Source of the DNA: Agrobacterium tumefaciens
Lineage (GTDB): Bacteria > Pseudomonadota > Alphaproteobacteria > Rhizobiales > Rhizobiaceae
NCBI GenBank assembly: GCA_017744915.1
Contig: JAGIAH010000006.1
Span: forward strand, 168,941-232,940
Reading direction: 5' to 3'
Length of the DNA: 64,000 nt
The notes beneath the pieces are model-generated. The model searched no databases. It was not told where the DNA came from and was given only the letters and a program-made list of their open reading frames with translations. Positions 56,903-64,000 of this stretch are shown piece after piece. Numbering within the stretch: position 1 is the stretch's first letter; each line of letters begins with the position of its first letter. Position numbers and translations under genes: made by a program.

Positions 56903-57952
56903 TCAGGCCGATTTGCGCAGCATGAGATCCGCGCTGAGCAGGATGCGTTCGCGCATCCTCGTCGCTTCATCGGCTTCCTCGTTCAGCTTCTGCAACAGAA
57001 GCTCGATCGACAGCCTGCCGATCTCGTTATAATTCTGCGCCACCGTGGTGATCGGCGGACAGGCATAACGCGACAGCGGATGATCGTCATGGCCCGCAAC
57101 ACGCAGATCGTAATCCGCGCCGTGGCCGACCCTGATACCCTTCTGGAAGGCGGCGGCGATGACGCCGAAGGCAATACGGTCATTGGCGCATAAAATGGTG
57201 CGCGATGGCAAAAGCCCCGTCCCGCCCAGCAGCCGGCCCGCCTCTTCGAAAGCGAAACGCTCGAAATCCCAGGTCACCTCGCCCGGGACATTGAGGACAT
57301 GCGGCTCGAAACCAAGGCGCCGCATGGCCTCCTCATAAGCCATGCGGCGGGTGGCGGCATTGGTGTTGACCTGCGGCATATCGAAGAAACAGGGCGGCTC
57401 GCCCGAACGGCAAAGATAATCCACCATCAGCCCCACGCTCTGGCGGTTGTCCGTGCCGACAAAGGCCGAGGTCTCATCCAGCGGCGAATCGACATAAACG
57501 ATCGGAATGCTGGCCGCGAGCTGCTCCAGCGTGGCGCGGTGGGACTTGACACCCAGTGGCGCGATGATCGCGCCCGCGACATTCATCGATTTGAAGGTGC
57601 GGATGGCGCGGTCTTCGATTTCCGCCTTGCCGTCCGATGACAGCACGAAAGCCAAAAACCCCGCCTCATTGGCAATGAGTTCGATGCGGCTCGTCAACGC
57701 CATGTAGAACGGGTCGGTGGAGCTGGGGATAATGATGCCGATGATGTTGGAGCGGCGGCGGTTGAGGTTGACGGCGAAGATATTGGGCCGGAAGCCTGAT
57801 TTCTTCAGCGCATCCTCGATGGCATCCCGCGTCTTTTTGCGGACCGAGGCCGGATCATTGAAGTATTTCGAAACGGTCGGGCGGGAAAGGCCGACGAATT
57901 CCGAAAACTCTTCCATCGTCCTGATAGATTTGGCCAAAGTGCTTGCCCCCAT
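56903..57952 (-). CDS. LacI-family regulator of the polyol locus
   Basis: 349 residues. The DNA-binding head is unusual in sequence (MEEFSEFVGLSRPTVSKYFN) but keeps the LacI helix-turn-helix pattern and hinge (FRPNIFAVNLNRRRSNIIGI). The effector domain follows, with PSSTDPFYMALTSRIE and GHDDHPLSRYACPPITTVAQ. It is the last gene of the minus-strand operon SBP-SDR-ADH-LacI. Its operators may be the duplicated GCGTAAATTTTT elements between the divergent operons near 61356 and 61542. No ribosome site is visible at its start. Confidence 0.87.
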   Translation of the reverse strand: MGASTLAKSIRTMEEFSEFVGLSRPTVSKYFNDPASVRKKTRDAIEDALKKSGFRPNIFAVNLNRRRSNIIGIIIPSSTDPFYMALTSRIELIANEAGFLAFVLSSDGKAEIEDRAIRTFKSMNVAGAIIAPLGVKSHRATLEQLAASIPIVYVDSPLDETSAFVGTDNRQSVGLMVDYLCRSGEPPCFFDMPQVNTNAATRRMAYEEAMRRLGFEPHVLNVPGEVTWDFERFAFEEAGRLLGGTGLLPSRTILCANDRIAFGVIAAAFQKGIRVGHGADYDLRVAGHDDHPLSRYACPPITTVAQNYNEIGRLSIELLLQKLNEEADEATRMRERILLSADLMLRKSA

Positions 57953-58032
57953 GAAAGATTACATGTGGTACTTTATATCGACCGGCCTTGGCACGAAAAG
58001 CCGGTCGGATGCGGTTATCAACGGCCAAAAGA

Positions 58033-59043
58033 TCAATCGGCCGCAAATTGCACTTTCATCGTGGCCGGATCGGTTGGTTTCTTCGTAAAGAAAGGCAGCA
58101 TTTCCGCAAGCGGCAGCCGGTGCGACACCAGCCGCGCCATAAGATCACCATCCGTCTCCAGAATGGCAAGCGCCTGCGGTATGTTACGGTTCAACGAATG
58201 TGAGCCGACGAGTTTCAGCTGACGCCGGAAGATTTCGAAGGGCGCAATCGAAATGCGGGCATCCGGTGCACAGACCCCGAAAAACAGCGCCGTGCCGCCG
58301 TCCGCGATGAGCGGGATCATCGCCTCCGCAACGGGCGCGATGCCGGTGGCATCCGCCACGAAATCGAAGGACTTCTTTTGCCGCGTCAGTGCTTCGGAGC
58401 CGGAAACCGCCGCCTGAAGCCCCAGCCCTTCGGCAAAGGCCAGCCTGCTTTCATTGATATCGGCAATCGTCACTGCCTCGACGCCACGCGCTTTCAGCGA
58501 CAGGGCCAGCAAAAGACCGATGGGGCCGGCGCCGAAAACGAGCGCGCTTTCAGGAACCGCTCCCTGCTCGCCAATGCCCGCGCTCTGCATGCCATTGACG
58601 ACGCAGGCGAGCGGTTCGGCCAGTGCCGCGACATGATAGGGCATGGAGCCGATACCATGCAGATGATCGGCATGCACGACGCTGAATTCCGCAAAGCCGC
58701 CATTATGGGAAACGCCATAGGCCTTCAGCGTGCTGCACAGATTGGTCAGCCCCTTCCGGCAGCTCGGGCAGGTGCCGCAGGGCAGATTGGGGTCAACGAC
58801 AACACGCTCACCGAGCTTGACGGCAGTCACATCGGCCGCCACCGCCGCCACTTCACCGGCATATTCATGTCCGGGAATGACAGGGAAAGCCCCGTCACCA
58901 TAACGGGCATGCAGCACGTCGATATCGGTGTGGCAGAGGCCGGAAGCCTTGACCCGCACGAGGGCGTGGCCGGGCGGCAGATCGGCGACCGGGACTTCCG
59001 CCAGTACCGCGCGCCCCTTCTCGACGAATTGAATGGCATGCAT
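58033..59043 (-). CDS. Zinc-dependent MDR-family polyol dehydrogenase
   Basis: 336 residues from the ATG at 59043, with GGAG 6 nt upstream. It is a medium-chain dehydrogenase: catalytic-zinc site CHTDIDV and GHEYAGEV, structural-zinc cysteines in CGTCPSCRKGLTNLC, and cofactor loop FGAGPIGLLLALSLK. It should oxidise a sugar alcohol such as sorbitol, xylitol or galactitol to the ketose with NAD. Present alongside an SDR-type polyol dehydrogenase, it probably widens the substrate range. The gene overlaps neither neighbour, and is 16 nt from the SDR gene. Confidence 0.87.
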   Translation of the reverse strand: MHAIQFVEKGRAVLAEVPVADLPPGHALVRVKASGLCHTDIDVLHARYGDGAFPVIPGHEYAGEVAAVAADVTAVKLGERVVVDPNLPCGTCPSCRKGLTNLCSTLKAYGVSHNGGFAEFSVVHADHLHGIGSMPYHVAALAEPLACVVNGMQSAGIGEQGAVPESALVFGAGPIGLLLALSLKARGVEAVTIADINESRLAFAEGLGLQAAVSGSEALTRQKKSFDFVADATGIAPVAEAMIPLIADGGTALFFGVCAPDARISIAPFEIFRRQLKLVGSHSLNRNIPQALAILETDGDLMARLVSHRLPLAEMLPFFTKKPTDPATMKVQFAAD

Positions 59044-59059
59044 GGTCATCTCCGGCTCT

Positions 59060-59830
59060 TCAGCTCATCCAGTTGCCGCCGTCGACATTATATGTCTGGG
59101 CAAGAATATAATCGCTGTCGGACGAGGCGAGGAAAACCGCCAGCCCCTTGATGTCATCGGGCGTGGCGAAACGGCCGATCGGCACGGATTTGGCCACCGC
59201 CGCCTTCTTCTCACCCGGCTTCAAGCCTTCCCATTTGGCGAAATGTGCGTCCACCACCTCCCAGTGCTCGCCATCCACCACACCGGGCGCAATGGCATTG
59301 ACATTGATGCCATGTTTGACCAGCGCAAGGGCCGCCGATTGCGTGGCGGAAATGATCGCGGCCTTAGAGGCGCAATAAAGCGTGACCAGCGCCTCGCCGC
59401 GCCGGCCCGCCTGGCTCGCCATATTGATGATCTTGCCGCCGCGTGCACGGGCGATCATGACATTGGACACCGCCTTCATCATGAAGAGCGGTCCCTTGAG
59501 ATTGATGTCGAATATCCGCTCATAGCTCTCTTCGGTAATGCCGTTGATCGGCGCCATATCGAAGATCGCTGCATTGTTGACGAGAATATCGATACCGCCG
59601 AATTCTTCGTCCACTGCCTTCACCACGGCGTCGATCCCGGCAAGGTCGGTCACATCCAGCTTCACGGCCTTGGCTGCGGGGCCGATGGCGGCGGCGGAGG
59701 CCGTCGCCCGGCCAATATCGATATCGGCGATGATGACCTTTGCACCCTCATCGGCGAAGGCCTGCGCGAAACCAAGGCCGATGCCGCGGGCAGCGCCGGT
59801 GATCAGCGCGACCTTGTTGTTCAATCTCAT
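59060..59830 (-). CDS. SDR-family polyol dehydrogenase, sorbitol/galactitol 2-dehydrogenase type
   Basis: 256 residues from the ATG at 59830, with GGAG 6 nt upstream; the frame to 59863 adds 11 residues. SDR motifs are TGAARGIG, NNAAIFD and YCASK (catalytic Tyr-x3-Lys) preceded by INMASQAGRRGEALV. It strongly resembles Rhodobacter sorbitol dehydrogenase SmoS/PolS, including IAPGVVDGEHW and the C-terminal NVDGGNWMS. That enzyme oxidises sorbitol to fructose and galactitol to tagatose. With the kinase and GatZ-like genes next door, galactitol to D-tagatose is the more likely use. Confidence 0.88.
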   Translation of the reverse strand: MRLNNKVALITGAARGIGLGFAQAFADEGAKVIIADIDIGRATASAAAIGPAAKAVKLDVTDLAGIDAVVKAVDEEFGGIDILVNNAAIFDMAPINGITEESYERIFDINLKGPLFMMKAVSNVMIARARGGKIINMASQAGRRGEALVTLYCASKAAIISATQSAALALVKHGINVNAIAPGVVDGEHWEVVDAHFAKWEGLKPGEKKAAVAKSVPIGRFATPDDIKGLAVFLASSDSDYILAQTYNVDGGNWMS

Positions 59831-59895
59831 GTCAGTCTCCGTGATGGCAGATGAATTGGCCATGCTCGTTTGTTGTCAGATGCTTTTCCTCGCTC

Positions 59896-59926
59896 CCTCA
59901 TTTCCGTGCTTGTCGCAGAAATGAGG
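59896..59926. repeat. Partial RIME-type palindrome
   Basis: CCTCATTTC and GAAATGAGG form a perfect 9-bp stem around a 13-nt loop that contains the CGTGCTTGTCGCA core. It matches the CCTCATCCCTGTGCTTGTCACAGG block of the element at 21032-21157 in reduced form. It lies between the SDR gene and the binding-protein gene. Confidence 0.55.
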
Positions 59927-59949
59927 AGGCAAACGCCGGACCCACCCAT

Positions 59950-59980
59950 GCCGCCCGCCGCCGGAGGGCGAACGGGCGGC
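59950..59980. other. Hairpin downstream of the polyol-binding-protein gene
   Basis: GCCGCCCG and CGGGCGGC pair over 8 bp, with further G-C pairing inside the loop, 18 nt past the stop at 59998. Like hairpins after other binding-protein genes in the window, it may raise the level of the binding-protein message relative to the genes that follow. Confidence 0.5.
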
Positions 59981-59997
59981 ACGCCGGGAGGACGCGG

Positions 59998-61311
59998 CTA
60001 CTTGATGTAGCCCGCGCGGGTCATGTCACGCTCGACCTGTTTCTGTGCGCCTTCGAGCGCCGCATCGACGCTCTGCTGGCCGGAAAGGGCCGCCGCGATC
60101 TGCTGGCCGACAACCGTGCCGATGGACTGGAATTCCGGTATGGCGACGAACTGCACGCCGGTATAGGGTACCGGATCCTTGGTCGGCTTGGATGGATCTG
60201 CCGACATGATGGCCTTCAGCACCGTATCCGCAAAGGGCGCGGCCTTCTTGTATTCCGGCAGCTCATAGGTGGATTTGCGCGTGCCCGGCGGCACGGCAAC
60301 CCAGCCTTCGCTCTCGCCAACCGTCTTCACATAGTTCTTCGACGTCGCCCATTTGACGAAGGACTTGGCGGTTTCGAGCTTCTTCGTGGTGTTCGGAATG
60401 GCAAGGTTCCACGACCATGACCAGCTCGAGCCGTTCGGCGTCACTTCCACGGGTGCGCGGGTAAAGGCCGTCTTGTCGGCAACCTGGCTCTGCTTAGGAT
60501 CATAAACGCGGCCCGCCGCCGAGGTGGCGTCAATCCACATGGCGCAATGACCCGAGGCGAACAGGGTCTGGTTCTCGTTGAAGCCGTTGGCGGCTGCACC
60601 CGGGGGTCCGTAAGAGCCCATCAGCGCCACGTAATCCGAGATCGCCTTTTTCCATGGTTCGCTCGTCAGCTGCGGCTTCCAGTCCATATCGAACCAGCGG
60701 CCGCCATAGGTGTTGATCATGGTGCCGAGGAAGGCCATGTTCTCGCCCCAGCCCGGCTTGCCGCGCAGGCAGATGCCATATTGCTGTTTCGACTTGTCGG
60801 TCAGCTTGGCGGCGAAATCCTTGATCTGGTCGTAGGTGGGATTGTCCGGCATCTTCAGGCCGGCGGCGTCGAACAGGTCCTTGCGGTAAAGCGTGAACGA
60901 GCTTTCGGTATAGAAGGGCACGGCGTAAAGCTTGCCGTCCACCGTCAGACCCTTTTTGATCGGGTCGAGCAGGTCGGCATAATCATAATCGTCGCCGAGA
61001 TCATCGACCGGCGCCAGCCAGCCCTGCTTGCCCCAGATCGGCGCCTCGTATCCGCCGATGGTCATGATGTCGAACTGGCCGCCATTGGTGGCGATATCGG
61101 TGGTGACGCGCTCGCGCAGCACATTCTCCTCCAGCACGATCCAGTTGATCTTGTTGCCCGTTTCCTTCTCCCAGGCGCTGGAAAGCTTCTGCATGATGAT
61201 CATGTCGCCATTGTTGACGGTGGCGATATTGATTTCCTCCGCCTGCGCCAGCCCGGCCAAAAGGCCCGCGCCGACCACAGACGACGACAGAATTCCAATG
61301 AATTTGTTCAT
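59998..61311 (-). CDS. ABC polyol-binding protein (SmoE-like)
   Basis: 437 residues from the ATG at 61311, with GGAGGAG 8 nt upstream; the frame to 61350 adds 13 residues. The signal peptide (about 1-24, ending AQA) is followed by a family 1 binding protein with INIATVNNGDMIIMQKLSSA, GGQFDIMTIGGYEAPIWG and WSWSWNLAIPNTTKKLETA. It resembles the sorbitol/mannitol-binding SmoE. Its permease partner is likely the gene starting at 63941 on the other strand. It starts the operon continuing to the SDR, the MDR dehydrogenase and LacI. Confidence 0.88.
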   Translation of the reverse strand: MNKFIGILSSSVVGAGLLAGLAQAEEINIATVNNGDMIIMQKLSSAWEKETGNKINWIVLEENVLRERVTTDIATNGGQFDIMTIGGYEAPIWGKQGWLAPVDDLGDDYDYADLLDPIKKGLTVDGKLYAVPFYTESSFTLYRKDLFDAAGLKMPDNPTYDQIKDFAAKLTDKSKQQYGICLRGKPGWGENMAFLGTMINTYGGRWFDMDWKPQLTSEPWKKAISDYVALMGSYGPPGAAANGFNENQTLFASGHCAMWIDATSAAGRVYDPKQSQVADKTAFTRAPVEVTPNGSSWSWSWNLAIPNTTKKLETAKSFVKWATSKNYVKTVGESEGWVAVPPGTRKSTYELPEYKKAAPFADTVLKAIMSADPSKPTKDPVPYTGVQFVAIPEFQSIGTVVGQQIAAALSGQQSVDAALEGAQKQVERDMTRAGYIK

Positions 61312-61346
61312 GAGACCCGCTCCTCCTTTACGGATGTCCACGCATA

Positions 61347-61376
61347 ACAATACATGCGTAAATTTTTATCTCGCAA
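61347..61376 (-). promoter_or_regulatory. Promoter and operator of the polyol-binding-protein operon
   Basis: On the minus strand TTGCGA (61371-61376) and TATTGT (61347-61352) are 18 nt apart. The element GCGTAAATTTTT (61356-61367, plus-strand reading) lies within the spacer. The same 12-mer occurs at 61542-61553 in the opposite operon's promoter. Confidence 0.5.
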
Positions 61377-61534
61377 ACTCCTATTGGTTGTCAACATCGA
61401 AAACAAAACAACAGGACAGAGAATCCAGCCGGACTTCTCACAAATAGTTGTTTTACCCGCATATCTTCACCATAAATTATTTCAGAGCCCATCATTCCTG
61501 CTGCAATGCAATAAATTTTTCATCAATCCATATA

Positions 61535-61563
61535 TTGACGCGCGTAAATTTTTGACTGATATC
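61535..61563 (+). promoter_or_regulatory. Promoter and operator of the kinase operon
   Basis: TTGACG (61535-61540) and GATATC (61558-61563) are 17 nt apart, 37 bp before the kinase start. GCGTAAATTTTT (61542-61553) fills the spacer, giving the same layout as the divergent promoter at 61347. Overlap of operator and promoter is what a LacI-type repressor would use. Confidence 0.5.
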
Positions 61564-61599
61564 CGGAAGCTGACAGACCGAATGCATATGGAGGAAACG

Positions 61600-62589
61600 A
61601 TGAGGCAGACATCCGCCCTGGCGCCGCACACGAAGGGCCCGACGATCACCGCCGGCGAAATCCTCGTGGAAATCATGGCGACGACGGTGGGCGACGGTTT
61701 TCTGGAGCCGCAAGCCTTGATCGGCCCCTTTCCAAGCGGCGCACCCGCGATCTTCATCGATCAGGTGGCGCGTTGCGGCGGAATGGCCGGCATCATCGCG
61801 GCGGTGGGAGACGACGATTTCGGGCGCCTCAATGTCGAAAGGCTGCGCCGTGACGGCGTCGACGTCTCGGCCATCGCCACCATAACCGACCGGCCGACGG
61901 GCAGCGCCTTCGTGCGTTACCGGGAAAGCGGCACGCGGGATTTCGTTTTCAACATCGCTCATTCGGCGGCCAGCGAAACATTTATGACCGTTGAGGCGCA
62001 GGCTCTTATCGAAAAAGCCGGACATGTGCATGTCATGGGATCAGCCTTCGCTATTGCCGGTATTGGCAAGATCATTCTGGAGGCGATCAAAAGCGTCAAG
62101 GCACGCGGCGGCTCCGTGTCTTTCGATCCGAACATCCGCAAGGAACTGGCACAGGGTGACGAAGGCCGCAGACTGATCGACGATCTCCTGAGCGTCACCG
62201 ATCTCCTGCTTCCTTCCGGTGAGGAGCTTCAGGCTGCGTCGGGACTCGATGACGAGGATGCGGCAATCGAAAAGCTCCTCGCCGCAGGAATCGGCGAGAT
62301 CGTGCTGAAACGCGGTGCGGATGGCGCAAGCCATTTCAGCCGCGCCCATGGACGCATCGACGCGCCCGGCCTGAGGGTTGCGGAAATCGACCCGACCGGC
62401 GCCGGCGACTGTTTCGGCGCGACCTACCTCACCTGCCGCCGCCTCGGCATGCATCCCGAAAAAGCACTCGCTTATGCCAATGCCTCGGGCGCGCACAACG
62501 TCACCCGGCGCGGCCCGATGGAGGGCGCTGCGGGCCTTTCCGAACTCGACGCTTTCATCACCGCACAGGCTTCCGGAGAAACCCGATGA
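61600..62589 (+). CDS. PfkB-family carbohydrate kinase, probable tagatose/fructose kinase
   Basis: 329 residues from the ATG at 61600, with GGAGG 5 nt upstream; the frame to 61354 runs back across the promoter. It has the PfkB signatures: a glycine-rich region [18 protein letters not shown], and [14 protein letters not shown] with the catalytic aspartate. It phosphorylates a ketohexose, and D-tagatose or fructose suits the upstream dehydrogenase. It is followed by a GatZ/KbaZ-family gene that overlaps by 4 nt, a pairing known from Agrobacterium galactitol use. The substrate is inferred. Confidence 0.87.
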   Translation: MRQTSALAPHTKGPTITAGEILVEIMATTVGDGFLEPQALIGPFPSGAPAIFIDQVARCGGMAGIIAAVGDDDFGRLNVERLRRDGVDVSAIATITDRPTGSAFVRYRESGTRDFVFNIAHSAASETFMTVEAQALIEKAGHVHVMGSAFAIAGIGKIILEAIKSVKARGGSVSFDPNIRKELAQGDEGRRLIDDLLSVTDLLLPSGEELQAASGLDDEDAAIEKLLAAGIGEIVLKRGADGASHFSRAHGRIDAPGLRVAEIDPTGAGDCFGATYLTCRRLGMHPEKALAYANASGAHNVTRRGPMEGAAGLSELDAFITAQASGETR

Positions 62590-63863
62590 CCGACATATTG
62601 GAAAACCTTGCCTCCGCCCGCCGTGCCGGCAAACCGGCTGGCATCACCTCGGTCTGTTCGGCCCATCCCGTTGTCCTGCGCGCCGCGATCCGCCGTGCCG
62701 CCGCCAGCGAAACACCTGTGCTGATCGAGGCCACCTGCAATCAGGTCAATCATCTCGGTGGTTATACCGGCATGACGCCGCGCGATTTCGTTGCTTTTGT
62801 CGACGGCATTGCCAGGGAGGAAGGCCTGCCCGGCGAGCTGGTGATTTTTGGTGGCGACCACCTCGGCCCCAATCCCTGGCGCAAGGAAAAGGCCGAGGAT
62901 GCTTTGACAAAAGCCGCCGCCATGGTCGAGGCCTATGTGACGTCGGGCTTTCGCAAGATCCATCTCGATGCCTCCATGGGCTGCGCTGGCGAGCCGGCGG
63001 CGCTGGACGATGTGACCATCGCCAACCGCGCCGCCAAACTCGCGACCATCGCCGAAAAGGCGGCCAGCGATGCCGGCCTGCCGAAACCGCTTTATATTCT
63101 CGGCACCGAAGTGCCGGTGCCGGGCGGTGCCGATCATGTGCTCGACACGGTTGCGCCGACGGAACCCAAGGCGGCACGCCAGACCATCGAACTTCACCGC
63201 GAAATCTTCGCAAAGCACGGTCTTTCCGAGGCTTTCGAACGGGTCATCGCCTTCGTCGTGCAGCCCGGCGTGGAATTCGGCAGCGACAATGTCGTCGCCT
63301 ACGATCCGGCGGCCGCCACGGCGCTGAGTGCCGTGCTGGACGGTGAACCGCAACTGGTGTTCGAGGCCCATTCCACCGATTATCAGAGCCAGCCTGCGCT
63401 CGCGGCACTGGTGCGGGACGGGTATCCGATCCTGAAAGTCGGCCCGGGTCTCACCTTCGCCTATCGTGAGGCGCTTTATGCCCTCGATATGATCGCCTCC
63501 GAGATGGTCGGCGATTACGGCGACCGGCCGCTGGCGCGGACCATGGAAGAGCTGATGCTCTCCTCCCCCGGCGACTGGCGCGGACATTACCATGGCGATG
63601 ACATCACGCTCCGATTGCAGCGCCATTATAGCTACAGTGACCGTATCCGCTATTACTGGACGCGGCCGGAAGCGCTTGCGGCCGTTTCCGCCTTGCACAA
63701 GGCGCTTGATGGGAAGACAATTCCCGAAACCCTGCTGCGCCAATATCTCGGCGAATTGCCGCTCTCGGAAGTTGCAGGAAAGTCGATGGAGGAGGTTCTG
63801 GTCACGGCGGTGGATCAGGTGCTCGCGACCTACCATGCGGCAACCGGCGAAGGTCGTCACTGA
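62586..63863 (+). CDS. GatZ/KbaZ-family protein, probable D-tagatose 6-phosphate 4-epimerase
   Basis: 425 residues of the GatZ/KbaZ class: [63 protein letters not shown], and [12 protein letters not shown]. In enterics the family is called the non-catalytic subunit of tagatose bisphosphate aldolase. In Agrobacterium a member acts with a tagatose kinase as a 4-epimerase that converts tagatose 6-phosphate to fructose 6-phosphate. No GatY-type aldolase gene is present here, which favours the epimerase role. Histidine and glutamate motifs at GGDHLGPN and EAHSTD could bind metal. Confidence 0.87.
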   Translation: MTDILENLASARRAGKPAGITSVCSAHPVVLRAAIRRAAASETPVLIEATCNQVNHLGGYTGMTPRDFVAFVDGIAREEGLPGELVIFGGDHLGPNPWRKEKAEDALTKAAAMVEAYVTSGFRKIHLDASMGCAGEPAALDDVTIANRAAKLATIAEKAASDAGLPKPLYILGTEVPVPGGADHVLDTVAPTEPKAARQTIELHREIFAKHGLSEAFERVIAFVVQPGVEFGSDNVVAYDPAAATALSAVLDGEPQLVFEAHSTDYQSQPALAALVRDGYPILKVGPGLTFAYREALYALDMIASEMVGDYGDRPLARTMEELMLSSPGDWRGHYHGDDITLRLQRHYSYSDRIRYYWTRPEALAAVSALHKALDGKTIPETLLRQYLGELPLSEVAGKSMEEVLVTAVDQVLATYHAATGEGRH

Positions 63864-63940
63864 AGCATCGTTAAGTCAGGCGTTCAATTCAGATGCCCCG
63901 ACGGGAGACGTTGCGGGTATCGGTCAGGGAGGGGAAACTC

Positions 63941-64000
63941 ATGGCAACACGAAACACGAGCGGGTTAGCGCGGGTGATGCTTGCGCCCTCGGTGCTTTTG
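63941..64000 (+). CDS. ABC polyol permease, first 20 codons
   Basis: The frame opens at ATG 63941 after GGGAGGGG and reads MATRNTSGLARVMLAPSVLL to the window edge. That start fits permeases of the SmoF/MtlF polyol class, which begin with a short basic stretch before the first membrane segment. It would pair with the binding protein at 59998-61311 and follow the kinase and GatZ-like genes. Only 60 bp are visible. Confidence 0.75.
   Translation, partial: MATRNTSGLARVMLAPSVLL

Noticed and set aside
62472..63860. 462-residue minus-strand frame opposite the GatZ/KbaZ gene
   Set aside because: No domain signature, whereas the plus strand matches GatZ/KbaZ throughout and is coupled to the kinase.

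Overview
The window looks like an accessory or secondary-replicon segment of an Agrobacterium/Rhizobium-group alphaproteobacterium. The GC-rich codon use, the density of ABC uptake systems, the pcaDCHGB/pcaQ and pcaIJF/pcaR layouts, an AraC-type pobR next to pobA, and RIME-like mosaic palindromes all fit that group. No rRNA, tRNA, CRISPR array, insertion sequence or phage gene was seen. The species is inferred, not proven.

Layout. (1) 1-3.7 kb: the edge of a glycerophosphodiester phosphodiesterase gene, a divergent ROK regulator, and a secreted acid phosphatase carrying a passenger-like repeat tail. (2) 3.9-14.6 kb: a pectin oligosaccharide locus with a binding protein, an unassigned 840-residue enzyme, a GH105 unsaturated uronyl hydrolase, a GH28 pectinase, an ABC ATPase, two permeases and a LacI regulator. 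The enzymes lack signal peptides, so the oligosaccharide is probably cut after import. (3) 14.8-20.9 kb: a minus-strand operon with a LacI regulator, two paralogous binding proteins without their own ABC membrane parts, two TIM-barrel isomerase/epimerases and a Gfo/Idh/MocA dehydrogenase. (4) 21.3-31.9 kb: the protocatechuate/4-hydroxybenzoate core, pcaFJI, pcaR, pobR, pobA, pcaQ and pcaDCHGB.

(5) 32.2-40.2 kb: a quinate/shikimate module with a polar-amino-acid-type ABC transporter (two permeases, tandem binding proteins, ATPase), an NAD-type quinate/shikimate dehydrogenase, type II dehydroquinase, a TetR regulator and a bifunctional 3-dehydroshikimate dehydratase whose product is protocatechuate. 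The same dyad lies upstream of the transporter and of the dehydratase gene. (6) 41.2-48.2 kb: a dipeptide-type ABC transporter with a zinc carboxypeptidase. (7) 48.4-56.8 kb: an AraC/GyrI-like regulator, a small unknown protein, a branched-chain-amino-acid-type ABC transporter preceded by a perfect PcaQ-type box (so very likely the protocatechuate importer PcaMNVWX), an AraC regulator and a fosmidomycin-resistance-type MFS pump. (8) 56.9-64 kb: a polyol locus, probably galactitol/sorbitol, with a binding protein, SDR and MDR polyol dehydrogenases, LacI, a PfkB kinase, a GatZ/KbaZ-family protein and the start of an ABC permease cut by the window edge.

How it works together: regions 4, 5 and 7 appear to form one protocatechuate funnel. 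4-Hydroxybenzoate (PobA), quinate/shikimate (dehydrogenase, AroQ, QuiC) and imported protocatechuate (PcaMNVWX) all converge on PcaHG. PcaB, PcaC, PcaD, PcaIJ and PcaF then give succinyl-CoA and acetyl-CoA. The strongest regulatory evidence is two PcaQ-type boxes 21.8 kb apart, two matching TetR-type dyads 6.1 kb apart, and a PcaR-like box between pcaI and pcaR.
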